Notes under the pieces: generated by a model
Database searches by the model: none
What the model was told of the DNA's origin: nothing
Seen by the model: the letters and a program-made list of their open reading frames with translations, nothing else
Part shown: positions 49,724-57,936 of the stretch, piece by piece
How the letters are laid out: each line of letters starts with the position of its first letter
Position numbering within the stretch: position 1 is the first letter of the stretch
Assembly: GCA_964433345.1 (NCBI GenBank)
Contig: CAYSQJ010000001.1
Coordinates: 372,001-436,000, forward strand
From: Ga0077527 sp964433345
Lineage (GTDB): Bacteria > Pseudomonadota > Gammaproteobacteria > Burkholderiales > SG8-41
Length of the DNA stretch: 64,000 nt
Reading direction: 5' to 3'
Translations under genes and position numbers: made by a program

Positions 49724-50491
49724 TCAGCGGGCCGCCGTCTTCCAGAGGTCGCTGAGGTACTCGTGGTCCGAGGTATTGATCCAGCTCAGGCGGTATTCCA
49801 CCGGTGAGTCGTTGTAACTGTAGGCGATGCGGCGGATGTGCAGCGCCGGCTGGTTCGAACGCATGCCGAGGATCGCGGCAATTTCCGCCGGTGGATGCGC
49901 GGCCGACAGCCGCTCGCTGATTCTGACCACGTTGACCCCGTAGCGTGCCTGGTAGAGGCCGTAGATGGTGCCCTCGCGTTTGCGGAAGGTGGCCTCGTCG
50001 ATGCGCGGGAAGCGTTCGGCAGAAACCGTGATGTCGTCGAGCACCACCGGCTTGTCTCCCAGTTTCAGCAGGTTGCGCACCCTTGCGACCCGGCTTCCGC
50101 GGGGGATGCCAAGCTGCGATTCGTCATCGGGCCCCGCCCGCTCCTTGCGAAAATCCAGGAGCTCGGAAACCGGAAACTCCTGGCTGCCGTCCTTGCCGAC
50201 CACATGGAAGAAGTAGAACAGTGTGCGGTCTTCGGTGTGCATCGCAACAAAAGTGCCGCGCCCCTGCTGCCGCACCAGGATGCGGCCCGCGACCAGTTCG
50301 TCGATGGCGCGCCGGATGGTCCCGATCGACACCCCGAAATCGGCGGCAAGTCTGGTTTCGCTGGGGATCGCTTCTCCCGGCTTCCACTCGCCGGCGGCAA
50401 GTGCCCGTGTAATGCGCAGCTGCACTTCGCGGTATAGCGGTGCCGCGCTGGGCTGGCCGGCCAGCGTGTCGGGTCTGGGGATCAGGTTCAT
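49724..50491 (-). CDS. GntR/HutC-type transcriptional regulator (UTRA domain)
   Basis: 255 residues. The winged helix is at residues 18-85 (PLYREVQLRITRALAAGEWKPGEAIPSETRLAADFGVSIGTIRRAIDEL region, then GRGTFVAMH). The UTRA ligand domain follows from about residue 95, with RIAYSYNDSPVEYRLSWI near the end. HutC-type regulators bind small acids or phosphosugars and leave DNA when loaded. The gene is divergent from the SuyAB-like pair with 147 bases between, and is the likely local repressor. A direct repeat next to the -35 box is the probable operator. Confidence 0.9.
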   Translation of the reverse strand: MNLIPRPDTLAGQPSAAPLYREVQLRITRALAAGEWKPGEAIPSETRLAADFGVSIGTIRRAIDELVAGRILVRQQGRGTFVAMHTEDRTLFYFFHVVGKDGSQEFPVSELLDFRKERAGPDDESQLGIPRGSRVARVRNLLKLGDKPVVLDDITVSAERFPRIDEATFRKREGTIYGLYQARYGVNVVRISERLSAAHPPAEIAAILGMRSNQPALHIRRIAYSYNDSPVEYRLSWINTSDHEYLSDLWKTAAR

Positions 50492-50527
50492 GATGGTGGC
50501 CGCGAGTCTAGCATGTGCCTGATCGAT

Positions 50528-50574
50528 TCATATAGGTCATATAGTTGACTTCGCGAAAGCCCCGCGGTTAGCAT
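50528..50574 (+). promoter_or_regulatory. Promoter and direct-repeat operator of the sulfolactate-lyase-like operon
   Basis: TCATATAG occurs twice, at 50528-50535 and 50537-50544, directly next to TTGACT (50545-50550). An 18-base spacer leads to TAGCAT (50569-50574). The repeats lie where a GntR protein bound to the shared spacer could control both this promoter and its own gene. The overall motif is only partly palindromic. Confidence 0.55.
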
Positions 50575-50638
50575 GGCGGGTCCTGCATCAGGATATTTCC
50601 GGAACTTTCACCCGCACAGCGTTCATCCAGGAGGCGCA

Positions 50639-50920
50639 ATGATTCACTTATTGATTCACGACAAGAAAGACATGGTCGGCGTGGCCGTCATCGAAGGCAT
50701 CAAGGCCGGCCAGGAGATGATCGGCTGGGTCATGGAGGATGATTCGACGATCAAGGTCAAGGCGATCAACGATATTCCCATCGGCCACAAGGCGGCGCTC
50801 TGCGATATCAAGAAGGGCGACACCATCATCAAGTACGGTTTCGACATCGGCAAGGCCGTGGCTGACATCAAGGTCGGCGAGCACGCCCACGTCCACAACA
50901 TCAAGACCAAGCGCTGGTAA
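50639..50920 (+). CDS. suyA: UxaA-family small subunit, probable (2R)-sulfolactate sulfo-lyase subunit alpha
   Basis: 93 residues, a lone SAF domain. VAVIEGIKAGQEMIGWV, DIPIGHKAALCDIKKGDTIIKYG and the terminal HVHNIKTKRW are the small-subunit pattern. ATG 50639 follows AGGAGG. In altronate and galactarate dehydratases this domain is usually fused to the large one or paired with a sugar-acid lyase. A separate roughly 90-residue plus 390-residue pair is the SuyA/SuyB arrangement, which cleaves 3-sulfolactate to pyruvate and sulfite. A role on a sugar acid cannot be excluded. The gene is 49 bases before the large subunit. Confidence 0.6.
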   Translation: MIHLLIHDKKDMVGVAVIEGIKAGQEMIGWVMEDDSTIKVKAINDIPIGHKAALCDIKKGDTIIKYGFDIGKAVADIKVGEHAHVHNIKTKRW

Positions 50921-50969
50921 AGGCGTCAGGCAAGCCAACCGCGATCCCGATCCTTACGGAGAAACTGAA

Positions 50970-52139
50970 ATGATCAACAGCAAAACCACATTCATGGGCT
51001 ACCGCCGCGAAAACGGCCGTGTCGGCGTCCGCAACCACGTCCTGATCCTGCCGGTGGACGACCTGTCAAACGCCGCGGCCGAGGCCGTGGCCAACAACGT
51101 CAAGGGCACGCTGGCGATCCCGCATCCCTACGGCCGCCTGCAATTCGGCGCCGACCTCGACCTGCATTTCCGCACGCTGATCGGCGCGGGTTCCAACCCC
51201 AACGTCGCTGCGGTCGTGGTGATCTGCATCGAGGAAGGCTGGGCGAAGAAAGTCGTCGACGGCATCGCCAAGACCGGCAAGCCGGTCACCGGATTCGGAA
51301 TCGAACTGCACGGCGACCACGACACCATTTTCCGCGCCTCCAAGGTCGCCAAGGAATACGTGCAGTGGGCTTCCGAGCTGCAGCGCACCGAGTGCCCGAT
51401 CAGCGATCTCTGGGTATCGACCAAGTGCGGCGAGTCCGACACCACCTCCGGCTGCGGTTCCAATCCGACCGTCGGCAGCGCCTTCGACAAGCTCGAGCCG
51501 CTGGGCGTGACGATGTGCTTCGGCGAGACCACTGAAATCACCGGCGGCGAGAACATCGTAGCCGACCGCTGCGCGACGCCGCAGGTGCGCGAGGATTTCA
51601 TGAAGATGTTCAACCGCTACCAGGAAGTGGTCGAGCGTCACAAGACCAGCGACCTGTCGGAGTCGCAGCCGACCAAGGGCAACATCGCCGGCGGCCTGAC
51701 CACGATCGAGGAAAAAGCGCTGGGCAACATCCAGAAAATCGGCAAGAAGTGCAAGGTCGTCGGCGTGCTCGACAAGGCCGAGACCCCGACCAAGCCCGGC
51801 CTCTGGTTCATGGATTCATCCTCTGCCGCCGCCGAAATGGTCACGCTGTGCGCGGCTTCCGGCTACGTGGTGCATTTCTTCCCCACCGGCCAGGGCAATG
51901 TCATCGGCAACCCGATCATCCCGGTGATCAAGCTGTGCGCGAATCCGCGCACCGTGCGCACGATGAGCGAACACGTCGACTACGACTGCTCGGGACTGCT
52001 GCAGCGGGAGAAGAACCTCGAGCAGACCGGCGATGAACTGATCGAAATCATGTTGCGCACCTGCAACGGCAGGCTGACAGCTGCCGAGGCACTGGGCCAT
52101 CGTGAGTTCGTGATGACCCGCCTGTACGAGAGCGCGTAA
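50970..52139 (+). CDS. suyB: UxaA-family large subunit, probable (2R)-sulfolactate sulfo-lyase subunit beta
   Basis: 389 residues. YRRENGRVGVRNHVLILPVDD, IPHPYGRLQFG, WVSTKCGESDTTSGCGSNPT, FGETTEITGGE, SQPTKGNIAGGLTTIEEKALG and FFPTGQGNVIGNP are clear. Cys residues in KCGES and SGCGS probably bind the iron cofactor of the family. The length and the split from the small subunit match SuyB. The pair would release sulfite from sulfolactate in the cytoplasm. Neighbouring sulfatase and Ldh_2/ComC-type genes support a sulfonate substrate; altronate- or galactarate-type dehydration is the alternative. Confidence 0.62.
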   Translation: MINSKTTFMGYRRENGRVGVRNHVLILPVDDLSNAAAEAVANNVKGTLAIPHPYGRLQFGADLDLHFRTLIGAGSNPNVAAVVVICIEEGWAKKVVDGIAKTGKPVTGFGIELHGDHDTIFRASKVAKEYVQWASELQRTECPISDLWVSTKCGESDTTSGCGSNPTVGSAFDKLEPLGVTMCFGETTEITGGENIVADRCATPQVREDFMKMFNRYQEVVERHKTSDLSESQPTKGNIAGGLTTIEEKALGNIQKIGKKCKVVGVLDKAETPTKPGLWFMDSSSAAAEMVTLCAASGYVVHFFPTGQGNVIGNPIIPVIKLCANPRTVRTMSEHVDYDCSGLLQREKNLEQTGDELIEIMLRTCNGRLTAAEALGHREFVMTRLYESA

Positions 52140-52160
52140 GCAAGCTCGTCTGCAACAGAA

Positions 52161-52200
52161 CGCGGGGGCGGCAGAATCATCGCCGCCCTCGCGGGTTTTG
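52161..52200 (+). terminator. Putative terminator or attenuating hairpin after the suyAB-like pair
   Basis: CGCGGGGGCGGC (52161-52172) pairs with GCCGCCCTCGCG (52182-52193) over 12 bp with one G-U, followed by GGTTTTG. The T-run is short (four), so termination may be partial and let some transcription reach the thiamine enzyme 60 bases on. Confidence 0.55.
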
Positions 52201-52260
52201 CGGCAATCCCGGGCGTCCGGGGTAGATGCCGCTGATTGAAACGGAAAGACCAGGATACCG

Positions 52261-53913
52261 ATGACCACCCTTCGCGGCGCCGACATCCTTGCGCGCTCAC
52301 TGGCCCAGGCCGGCCTGAAACGGATTTTTTCGCTGTCCGGCAACCACATCATGCCGCTCTACGACGCGGCGATCGAGGCCAGGCTGGCGATCACCCATGT
52401 GCGCTACGAGGGTGCGGCCGTGCACATGGCCGATGCCTGGGGGCGGCTGACAGGGGAGCCCGGGATTGCGATGCTGACCGGAGGTCCGGGCCATGCCAAC
52501 GGCATCGGCGCCCTGTACACCGCGCTTGCTTCCGAGTCGCCGATGGTTCTGCTCTCGGGCCACGCGCCTCTCGGCGAGCTTGGCCACGGTTCATTCCAGG
52601 AAATGCGCCAGGCCGACATGGCGGCGCCGGTGGTCAAGGCGTCGTGGACCGCAACCAGTGCCGAGACACTGGGTGCCGACATCGCGCGCGCCTGCCGCCT
52701 CGCCCGGTCCGGGCGTCCGGGCCCGGTACACCTGAGCCTGCCTTTCGACGTGCTGGAGGCAAAAATTGCTGACGGCGAGAAGCGGCTGGCGGCGGCCGCC
52801 GATTTCGCGGCGCTCGTCAATCCGCTGCCGCAACAGGCGATGCAGACCCTGCTGGCTCTGGTCAAGGAAGCTGCACGTCCGCTGATCCTGCTCGGGCCGT
52901 CGATGTCGCAGGCGCCGGTTGCCGGGCTCGGCCGAAAACTGGCCGAAGCGGCCGGCGTGCCGGTGCTGTGCATGGAAAGCCCGCGTGGCGTCAACGACCC
53001 CTCGCTGGGTGCATTTGCCGGTGTGCTGGCACAGGCCGATCTGGTCGTGTTGCTGGGCAAGCAGCCCGATTTCACGCTGCGTTTCGGCAAGGCACCGGCA
53101 CTGGCGGCAGATTGCCGTTTTGCGGTGATCGATCCCGAAGCCGAGGTGCTGCAGCGCTCGATGAAAAACCTGGGCGCGGCCCGCGTCGCGTTTTCGGCGC
53201 AGGCCGACAGCGCGGCCACGGTGCAGGCGCTTGCCGCCGCTGCGCAGCGCCATGCGGCGCAGGCCTGGATGCGGCAGGTTGCCGAGGCCGTAGCGTTTCG
53301 CCCCGAAGCCTGGAGCGCCATCAACAGCGGTGACGGTCCGGTGCATCCGGTGGAACTGGGCCGCGCGGTGCAGGCGGTGCTCGATGCCTCGTCCGAGGCG
53401 GTTTTCGTTGCCGACGGCGGTGAAATCGGCCAGTGGGCCCAGGCCTGCATCGGTGCGCCGGCACGCCTCATCAACGGCACCGGCGGTTCGATCGGCAGCG
53501 GCGTGCCCTTTGCATTTGCCGCGAGCATGGCGCGGCCGAAGGCCCCGGTGGTCGCAGTGATGGGCGACGGCGCCTTCGGCTTCCACCTGATGGAGTTCGA
53601 CACTGCGGTGCGCGACGGTGTGCCGATGATCGTCGTTGTCGGCAACGACTCCTGCTGGAATGCCGAGCATCAGATCCAGCTGCGCACTTACGGCAAGGAC
53701 AGGGCGCACGGCTGCGAACTGCGCGAAGGCACGCGCTACGACCTTGCGGTGGCAGCGCTGGGCGGGCATGGCGAGCTGGTGACGCGCGCCGCAGATCTTC
53801 AACCCGCATTGCAGCGCGCGCTGGCGAGCGGTAAGCCGGCATGCATCAATGTGATGATCCAGCGCCTCGCGGCGCCGACGGTGACTGCCGGCGCCACGGC
53901 GGCGGCCCATTAG
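52261..53913 (+). CDS. Thiamine-diphosphate-dependent enzyme (acetolactate synthase/decarboxylase superfamily)
   Basis: 550 residues in the three-domain ALS/oxalyl-CoA-decarboxylase layout. The catalytic Glu is in HVRYEGAAVHMADAWGRLTG near residue 49; GGPGHANGIGALYTALASES follows; the central domain is near 200-330. The ThDP motif is GDGAFGFHLMEFDTAVRDG to VGNDSCWN near residue 435. The substrate is not readable. In this cluster a 2-oxo acid such as sulfopyruvate is an attractive guess, as is a benzoylformate- or acetolactate-type reaction. It is followed 10 bases later by the sdhB-like gene. Confidence 0.82.
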   Translation: MTTLRGADILARSLAQAGLKRIFSLSGNHIMPLYDAAIEARLAITHVRYEGAAVHMADAWGRLTGEPGIAMLTGGPGHANGIGALYTALASESPMVLLSGHAPLGELGHGSFQEMRQADMAAPVVKASWTATSAETLGADIARACRLARSGRPGPVHLSLPFDVLEAKIADGEKRLAAAADFAALVNPLPQQAMQTLLALVKEAARPLILLGPSMSQAPVAGLGRKLAEAAGVPVLCMESPRGVNDPSLGAFAGVLAQADLVVLLGKQPDFTLRFGKAPALAADCRFAVIDPEAEVLQRSMKNLGAARVAFSAQADSAATVQALAAAAQRHAAQAWMRQVAEAVAFRPEAWSAINSGDGPVHPVELGRAVQAVLDASSEAVFVADGGEIGQWAQACIGAPARLINGTGGSIGSGVPFAFAASMARPKAPVVAVMGDGAFGFHLMEFDTAVRDGVPMIVVVGNDSCWNAEHQIQLRTYGKDRAHGCELREGTRYDLAVAALGGHGELVTRAADLQPALQRALASGKPACINVMIQRLAAPTVTAGATAAAH

Positions 53914-53923
53914 GAGCACGCTC

Positions 53924-54637
53924 ATGGAAAACCTCAAGGTCAGGATCTGGCGCGGAGCCGAAGAAGGCGGGTTCCAGGAATTCGAGGTGCCGCGGCAGGA
54001 AAGCCAGACGGTGCTCGATGTTGTGACCTACGTGCAGCGCAAATGCGATCCGACGCTGGCCTACCGCTTTGCCTGCCGCGTCGGCGTTTGCGGCTCCTGC
54101 GCAATGACGGTCAACGGCGAATCGCGCTGGACCTGCCGCACCCATGTATCGAAGGTCGCGGGCGATAACCGGCTCGAGATTGCCCCGCTGCGCAACCTGC
54201 CGGTGGTCAAGGACCTGGTCACCGACATGCGCGAGTTCTTCGACAAATGGGCGAAGGCGCGCGGCCGTTTCACCGGCAGCAAAACGCGCAAGGATGAATT
54301 CGAGCGCGTATCGCCGGAGTCGAAGGAACGCCGTCGCGTCGATGCCGGCATCGAATGCATCGGCTGCGGCGTCTGCTACAGCGCCTGCGACGTCGTGAGC
54401 TGGAACAGGGATTATCTCGGACCTGCGGCGCTCAACCGCGCGTGGACGCTGGTCAATGACGTGCGCGACACCGCGCGCGCGGAACGACTTGCGGCAGTGG
54501 CCGGCGACGCCGGCTGCCATGCCTGCCACACCCATCTCAACTGCACCGAGCGCTGCCCGAAAGGCCTATCGCCGACGGCAGGCATTGCCGGCCTGAAGCG
54601 TGCGGTGCTCGCGGCCACGCTGTCAGGTAAAATTTAA
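53924..54637 (+). CDS. Succinate dehydrogenase/fumarate reductase-type iron-sulfur subunit
   Basis: 237 residues. 2Fe-2S ligands are in FACRVGVCGSCAMTVNGESRWTC near residues 49-71 (standard enzymes have CREGICGSCA; here the Glu is Val). The 4Fe-4S ligands are in CIGCGVCYSACD near residue 145, and the 3Fe-4S ligands in CHACHTHLNCTERCPKG near 197. It should pass electrons from the flavoprotein at 59440-61158 to the membrane subunits that follow. The flavoprotein gene being 5 kb away is unusual. A housekeeping sdhCDAB operon would be contiguous, so this is most likely a second, specialised complex. Confidence 0.85.
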   Translation: MENLKVRIWRGAEEGGFQEFEVPRQESQTVLDVVTYVQRKCDPTLAYRFACRVGVCGSCAMTVNGESRWTCRTHVSKVAGDNRLEIAPLRNLPVVKDLVTDMREFFDKWAKARGRFTGSKTRKDEFERVSPESKERRRVDAGIECIGCGVCYSACDVVSWNRDYLGPAALNRAWTLVNDVRDTARAERLAAVAGDAGCHACHTHLNCTERCPKGLSPTAGIAGLKRAVLAATLSGKI

Positions 54638-54640
54638 AAA

Positions 54641-54663
54641 ATGTTTAAAAACAATTACTTACA
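54641..54663 (+). promoter_or_regulatory. IHF-like AT-rich site between the sdhB- and sdhC-like genes
   Basis: AAACAATTACTTA, one base off the IHF consensus, with a preceding ATGTTTAAA stretch nearly identical to those at 45825 and 63258. It lies inside an apparent operon, just after the sdhB-like stop and 28 bases before the next start. Confidence 0.35.
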
Positions 54664-54690
54664 TAATATTTCCGGAGGAGGCTTCAAGTC

Positions 54691-55038
54691 ATGAGCCGGC
54701 GCAGCGAAGTGTTGCTGTGGGGAGCGCAGCGGATCAGCGCAATGGTGCTGGCGGTGTGCGTGCTGGTGCATCTGCTGACGATGATCTACGCGGTGCGCAG
54801 CGGACTCTCGGCCGCCGAGATCCTCGGCCGCACCCAGGGCAGCGTCGCCTGGTTCGCGTTCTACACGCTGTTCGTCGTTGCCGTGGCGGTGCATGCGCCG
54901 ATAGGCCTGCGCACGATCATCGGTGAAATGTGCAACTGGCGCGGTCGCGGTCTCGACCTGTTGACCGCGCTGATCGGTCTCAGCCTCGCGATGTGGGGCA
55001 TGAGGGCTGTCATCGCTGTGTTCGGAGGCGGCGCATGA
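54691..55038 (+). CDS. SdhC-like cytochrome b membrane subunit
   Basis: 115 residues with three membrane helices. His in VLVHLLTMIYAVRSG near residue 26 and VHAPIGLRTIIGEMCNWRG near residue 69 are candidate haem b ligands. Short proteins with this pattern, followed by a similar partner, form the anchor of SDH/FRD-type complexes. GGAGGAGG precedes the ATG at a distance of about 12 bases. The stop overlaps the next start as ATGA. Confidence 0.75.
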   Translation: MSRRSEVLLWGAQRISAMVLAVCVLVHLLTMIYAVRSGLSAAEILGRTQGSVAWFAFYTLFVVAVAVHAPIGLRTIIGEMCNWRGRGLDLLTALIGLSLAMWGMRAVIAVFGGGA

Positions 55039-55382
55039 AAAACGATTTCCGCGCGCGCAACCACCCCGCCTACTGGGCATTCATCGTGCACCGCCTCTCC
55101 GGCGTTCTGCTTGCGCTGTTCCTGCCGCTGCATTTCTGGGCATTGGGCCAGGCCCTGCAGGGCGCGGCGGCGCTGGACGGTTTCCTGCGCTGGACCGAGC
55201 AGCCGCTGGTCAAATTCGCCGAGACCGGCCTGGTGCTGCTGCTCGCCGCCCACATGGCCGGCGGCCTGCGCCTGCTGGCACTGGAGTTCCTGGAGTGGCG
55301 CGAGTGGCAGAAAACGCTGCTGGCCGTCGCCGCCGGGGTCTCTCTGGTGGCGGCGCTGGCTTTCCTGCTGAACCTGGTCTGA
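55035..55382 (+). CDS. SdhD-like membrane anchor subunit
   Basis: 115 residues with three helices. HPAYWAFIVHRLSGVLLALFLPLHFWAL contains the HRxSG motif typical of Sdh anchor subunits near residue 19, and LLLAAHMAGGLRLLALEF near residue 79 holds the second His. With the previous gene it would form the quinone-reducing, haem-b anchor. It ends 23 bases before the sulfatase gene. Confidence 0.78.
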   Translation: MKNDFRARNHPAYWAFIVHRLSGVLLALFLPLHFWALGQALQGAAALDGFLRWTEQPLVKFAETGLVLLLAAHMAGGLRLLALEFLEWREWQKTLLAVAAGVSLVAALAFLLNLV

Positions 55383-55405
55383 GTCGCTGCAAAGGGGGAG
55401 TGGAG

Positions 55406-56809
55406 ATGCGCAAGAAGCAGAATCGGAAGAAACCCAACCTGCTGCTGATCCTGGTCGACGATCTGCGCTTCGACGAGTTCGGCGCCGGCGGCCATCCGTA
55501 CATGAAGACGCCGCATATCGACCGCATTGCGCACGAGGGCGCGCTGTTCGAGCGCGCCTTCCACACCACGCCGATCTGCTCGCCCAACCGCGCGTCGATT
55601 CTGACCGGCCAGTACGCGAGCCGCCACGGCATCATCGACAACGTCGCACGCGACCTGGCGAGCCACCGCCTCCCCAACTATCACCTCGAGTTGCAGCGCC
55701 TCGGTTACGAGACCGCGCACATCGGCAAGTGGCACATGGGCAACGACGGCAAGCCGCGCCCCGGCTACGATTTCTGGGTGGCCTATGACGGCCACGGCAA
55801 TCTCTACGATCCGAAGCTCAACGAAAACGGCAAGTACGTGCAGCACAAGGGTTACGTCACCGACATCATGAACACGATGGCGGTCGACTGGATCCGCGGC
55901 CAGGGGCGCAAAAGGAACAAGAAGCCCTGGTCGCTGTGGTTTGCGCACAAGGCCGTGCATCCGGACGCGGAACAGGCGGCCGACGGCTCCTTCAAAATGG
56001 ACGGCTATCGTCCGGCGAAACGCCACGAGAACCTCTACCAGGGCTGCGTGTTTCCGAAAAAGCCGAACATGCAGAAACCCGCCGAGTTCCTGAAGCACAA
56101 GCCGGCGTGGGCCGAGGCCGTCGAACTGCGCAAGACGCCGGCGTCGAAAGTCATGCACGATGCGATCCATTCCGGCAAGCAGGAGGAAATCCGCCTGCGC
56201 GCGGCGATGATGGCTGCGGTCGACGAAGGTGTGGGCATGATCCTCAAAACGCTGGAGGAAACGGGAGAGCTCGACAACACGGTGATCCTGTTCCTCGGCG
56301 ACAACGGCTATTTCTTCGGCGAACACGGTATCGGCCCGGAGCGCCGTTTTGCCTACGAGGAAGGCATCCGTTCGCCGCTGACCATCCGCTGGCCGAAACT
56401 GATCAAAGCCGGCATGAGGAACAAAAAGCTTGTGATCCTGCAGGATCTGGCGCCGACGCTGATCGAAATCGCCGGCGGCAAACCCGGCAAGCATATCCAG
56501 GGCCGCTCGCTGCTGCCATTGATCAAGGGTAAACGCGCTGGCTGGCGCAAATCGGTGTTCGTCGAGTACTGGGCGGAGAACGCCTACCCGTGGCTGGTCG
56601 GCATGACCTACAAGGCCGTGCGCACCGACCGCTACAAATACATCCACTGGGTCAACCGCGCGCGCAACGGCGAACTCGACGAGCTCTACGACCTGGACCG
56701 GGATCCTTATGAACTGGTCAATGTCGCGCAGAAACCGGCGTACCGCGCGGTGCGTGCACAAATGACCAGAGAGTTGCGCAAACTCACGGCGGACGCGCTG
56801 GGGTTGTAG
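55406..56809 (+). CDS. Sulfatase (formylglycine type I)
   Basis: 467 residues, no signal peptide, so cytoplasmic. NLLLILVDDLRFDEFG carries the two metal Asp near residue 18. ICSPNRASILTGQYASRHG near residue 62 is the CxPxR sulfatase signature, in which the Cys becomes formylglycine. ETAHIGKWHMGN and VILFLGDNGYFFGEHG near residues 107 and 293 complete the active site. The C-terminal strand region contains YDLDRDPYELVNVA. It should hydrolyse a small sulfate ester. Its presence in this cluster suggests organosulfur use. No maturation enzyme is seen nearby. GGGGGAG precedes the ATG. Confidence 0.9.
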   Translation: MRKKQNRKKPNLLLILVDDLRFDEFGAGGHPYMKTPHIDRIAHEGALFERAFHTTPICSPNRASILTGQYASRHGIIDNVARDLASHRLPNYHLELQRLGYETAHIGKWHMGNDGKPRPGYDFWVAYDGHGNLYDPKLNENGKYVQHKGYVTDIMNTMAVDWIRGQGRKRNKKPWSLWFAHKAVHPDAEQAADGSFKMDGYRPAKRHENLYQGCVFPKKPNMQKPAEFLKHKPAWAEAVELRKTPASKVMHDAIHSGKQEEIRLRAAMMAAVDEGVGMILKTLEETGELDNTVILFLGDNGYFFGEHGIGPERRFAYEEGIRSPLTIRWPKLIKAGMRNKKLVILQDLAPTLIEIAGGKPGKHIQGRSLLPLIKGKRAGWRKSVFVEYWAENAYPWLVGMTYKAVRTDRYKYIHWVNRARNGELDELYDLDRDPYELVNVAQKPAYRAVRAQMTRELRKLTADALGL

Positions 56810-56813
56810 CGGG

Positions 56814-56842
56814 TTGCCGCTCCCGGGGGCATGGGGTATCTT
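56814..56842 (+). promoter_or_regulatory. Possible promoter upstream of the first Bug receptor gene
   Basis: TTGCCG (56814-56819), a 17-base spacer and TATCTT (56837-56842) lie in the 98-base gap after the sulfatase. The match is moderate; internal transcription start of the second half of the cluster is the proposal. Confidence 0.35.
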
Positions 56843-56907
56843 GAATCGGGCATCAGACGGCAGATGACAGAGAGCCACTCAATAACAACCGTACCGGAGG
56901 AGAAAAC

Positions 56908-57870
56908 ATGCATCAGGCAAAACTGGTTTTGATGGCAGGGGCATTGCTGGTATCAACCGCAGTCGCGGCACAGGATTTTCCGCACAAGCCGGTGCGCATC
57001 ATCGTGCCGTTTTCGGCCGGTGGGGCGACCGACATTGTGGCCCGCATGGTGGGGCAGAAACTCACGGAAATCTGGGGCCAGACCATGGTCATCGACAATC
57101 GCGTCGGCGCCAGTGGCAACATCGGCGCGGACCTTGTGGCGAAATCGCCGGCCGACGGATATACGATACTCATGACCTCGGGCTCCATAGTCACGGCCAA
57201 TCAGCACATGTTCAAAAAACTCTCGTATAACGCGGAGAAAGATTTTGTTGCTGTGACCAATGTCGCCAGTGGCCCGCAAGCCATCGTTGTCCATCCGAGT
57301 TTGGCGGCGCAGACGGTCAAGGATCTGATCAACATGGCGAAAGCAAAGCCGGACAGCGTGACTTTCGGATCGGCAGGTTTCGGCACGCAGACGCATCTTG
57401 CCGCAGAGAATTTCATCGTGTCCGCGGGGCTGAGTGTCCTGCATATCCCGTACAAGGGCGAGTCGGCGGCAATTGCCGATCTGCTGGGCGCACAGATCCA
57501 GTTCGTCACGCCGAACCTGTCCGCGGCGATTGTCCATGTCCGCGCGAAGCGGTTGCGCGCCCTGGGTGTCACCAGCCCGACACGCGCCAAGCAGTTGCCT
57601 GATGTGCCTGCCGTCGCCGAAACACTGCCGGGATTCCAGAACCTGGGCTGGTTCGGTTTCATGGTGCCCACCGGCACGCCTCCGGCGGTGGTGGCCAAGA
57701 TCCATCGCGACACGGTCGCGGCGCTGAAGGATTCCGCGATAGTCGCGCGGCTTGATGATCTGGGCATGGTGCCGGTTGGCAACTCCCAGGCAGATTTTGC
57801 CAGGGCGATCAAGGAAGAAAGTGTTCTTTGGGCCAGGGTCATCAAGGAACGCAAGCTGCAGGCGAACTGA
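56908..57870 (+). CDS. Bug-family tripartite tricarboxylate transporter receptor
   Basis: 320 residues with a signal peptide (LVLMAGALLVSTAVAAQ). FPHKPVRIIVPFSAGGATDIVARMVGQKL, IDNRVGASGNIGADLVAKSPADGYTIL and LHIPYKGESAAIADLLGAQIQF are the Bug/TctC pattern with the ligand loops. Bug proteins bind carboxylates or amides in the periplasm and pass them to a TctAB-type permease. No TctA/TctB gene is present in the window, so the permease must lie elsewhere. CCGGAGGAG precedes the ATG. A second receptor follows at 61253. Confidence 0.92.
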   Translation: MHQAKLVLMAGALLVSTAVAAQDFPHKPVRIIVPFSAGGATDIVARMVGQKLTEIWGQTMVIDNRVGASGNIGADLVAKSPADGYTILMTSGSIVTANQHMFKKLSYNAEKDFVAVTNVASGPQAIVVHPSLAAQTVKDLINMAKAKPDSVTFGSAGFGTQTHLAAENFIVSAGLSVLHIPYKGESAAIADLLGAQIQFVTPNLSAAIVHVRAKRLRALGVTSPTRAKQLPDVPAVAETLPGFQNLGWFGFMVPTGTPPAVVAKIHRDTVAALKDSAIVARLDDLGMVPVGNSQADFARAIKEESVLWARVIKERKLQAN

Positions 57871-57936
57871 ACGCAAGGTTGCCGCCGGAGCGAGATGTCC
57901 CGGCGGCGTTTCATCAATTTGTCCCGAGGTGGTGTC

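Noticed and set aside
55070..56878. A 602-codon minus-strand frame opposite the sulfatase
   Set aside because: The sulfatase on the plus strand has all catalytic motifs; the antisense frame has none.
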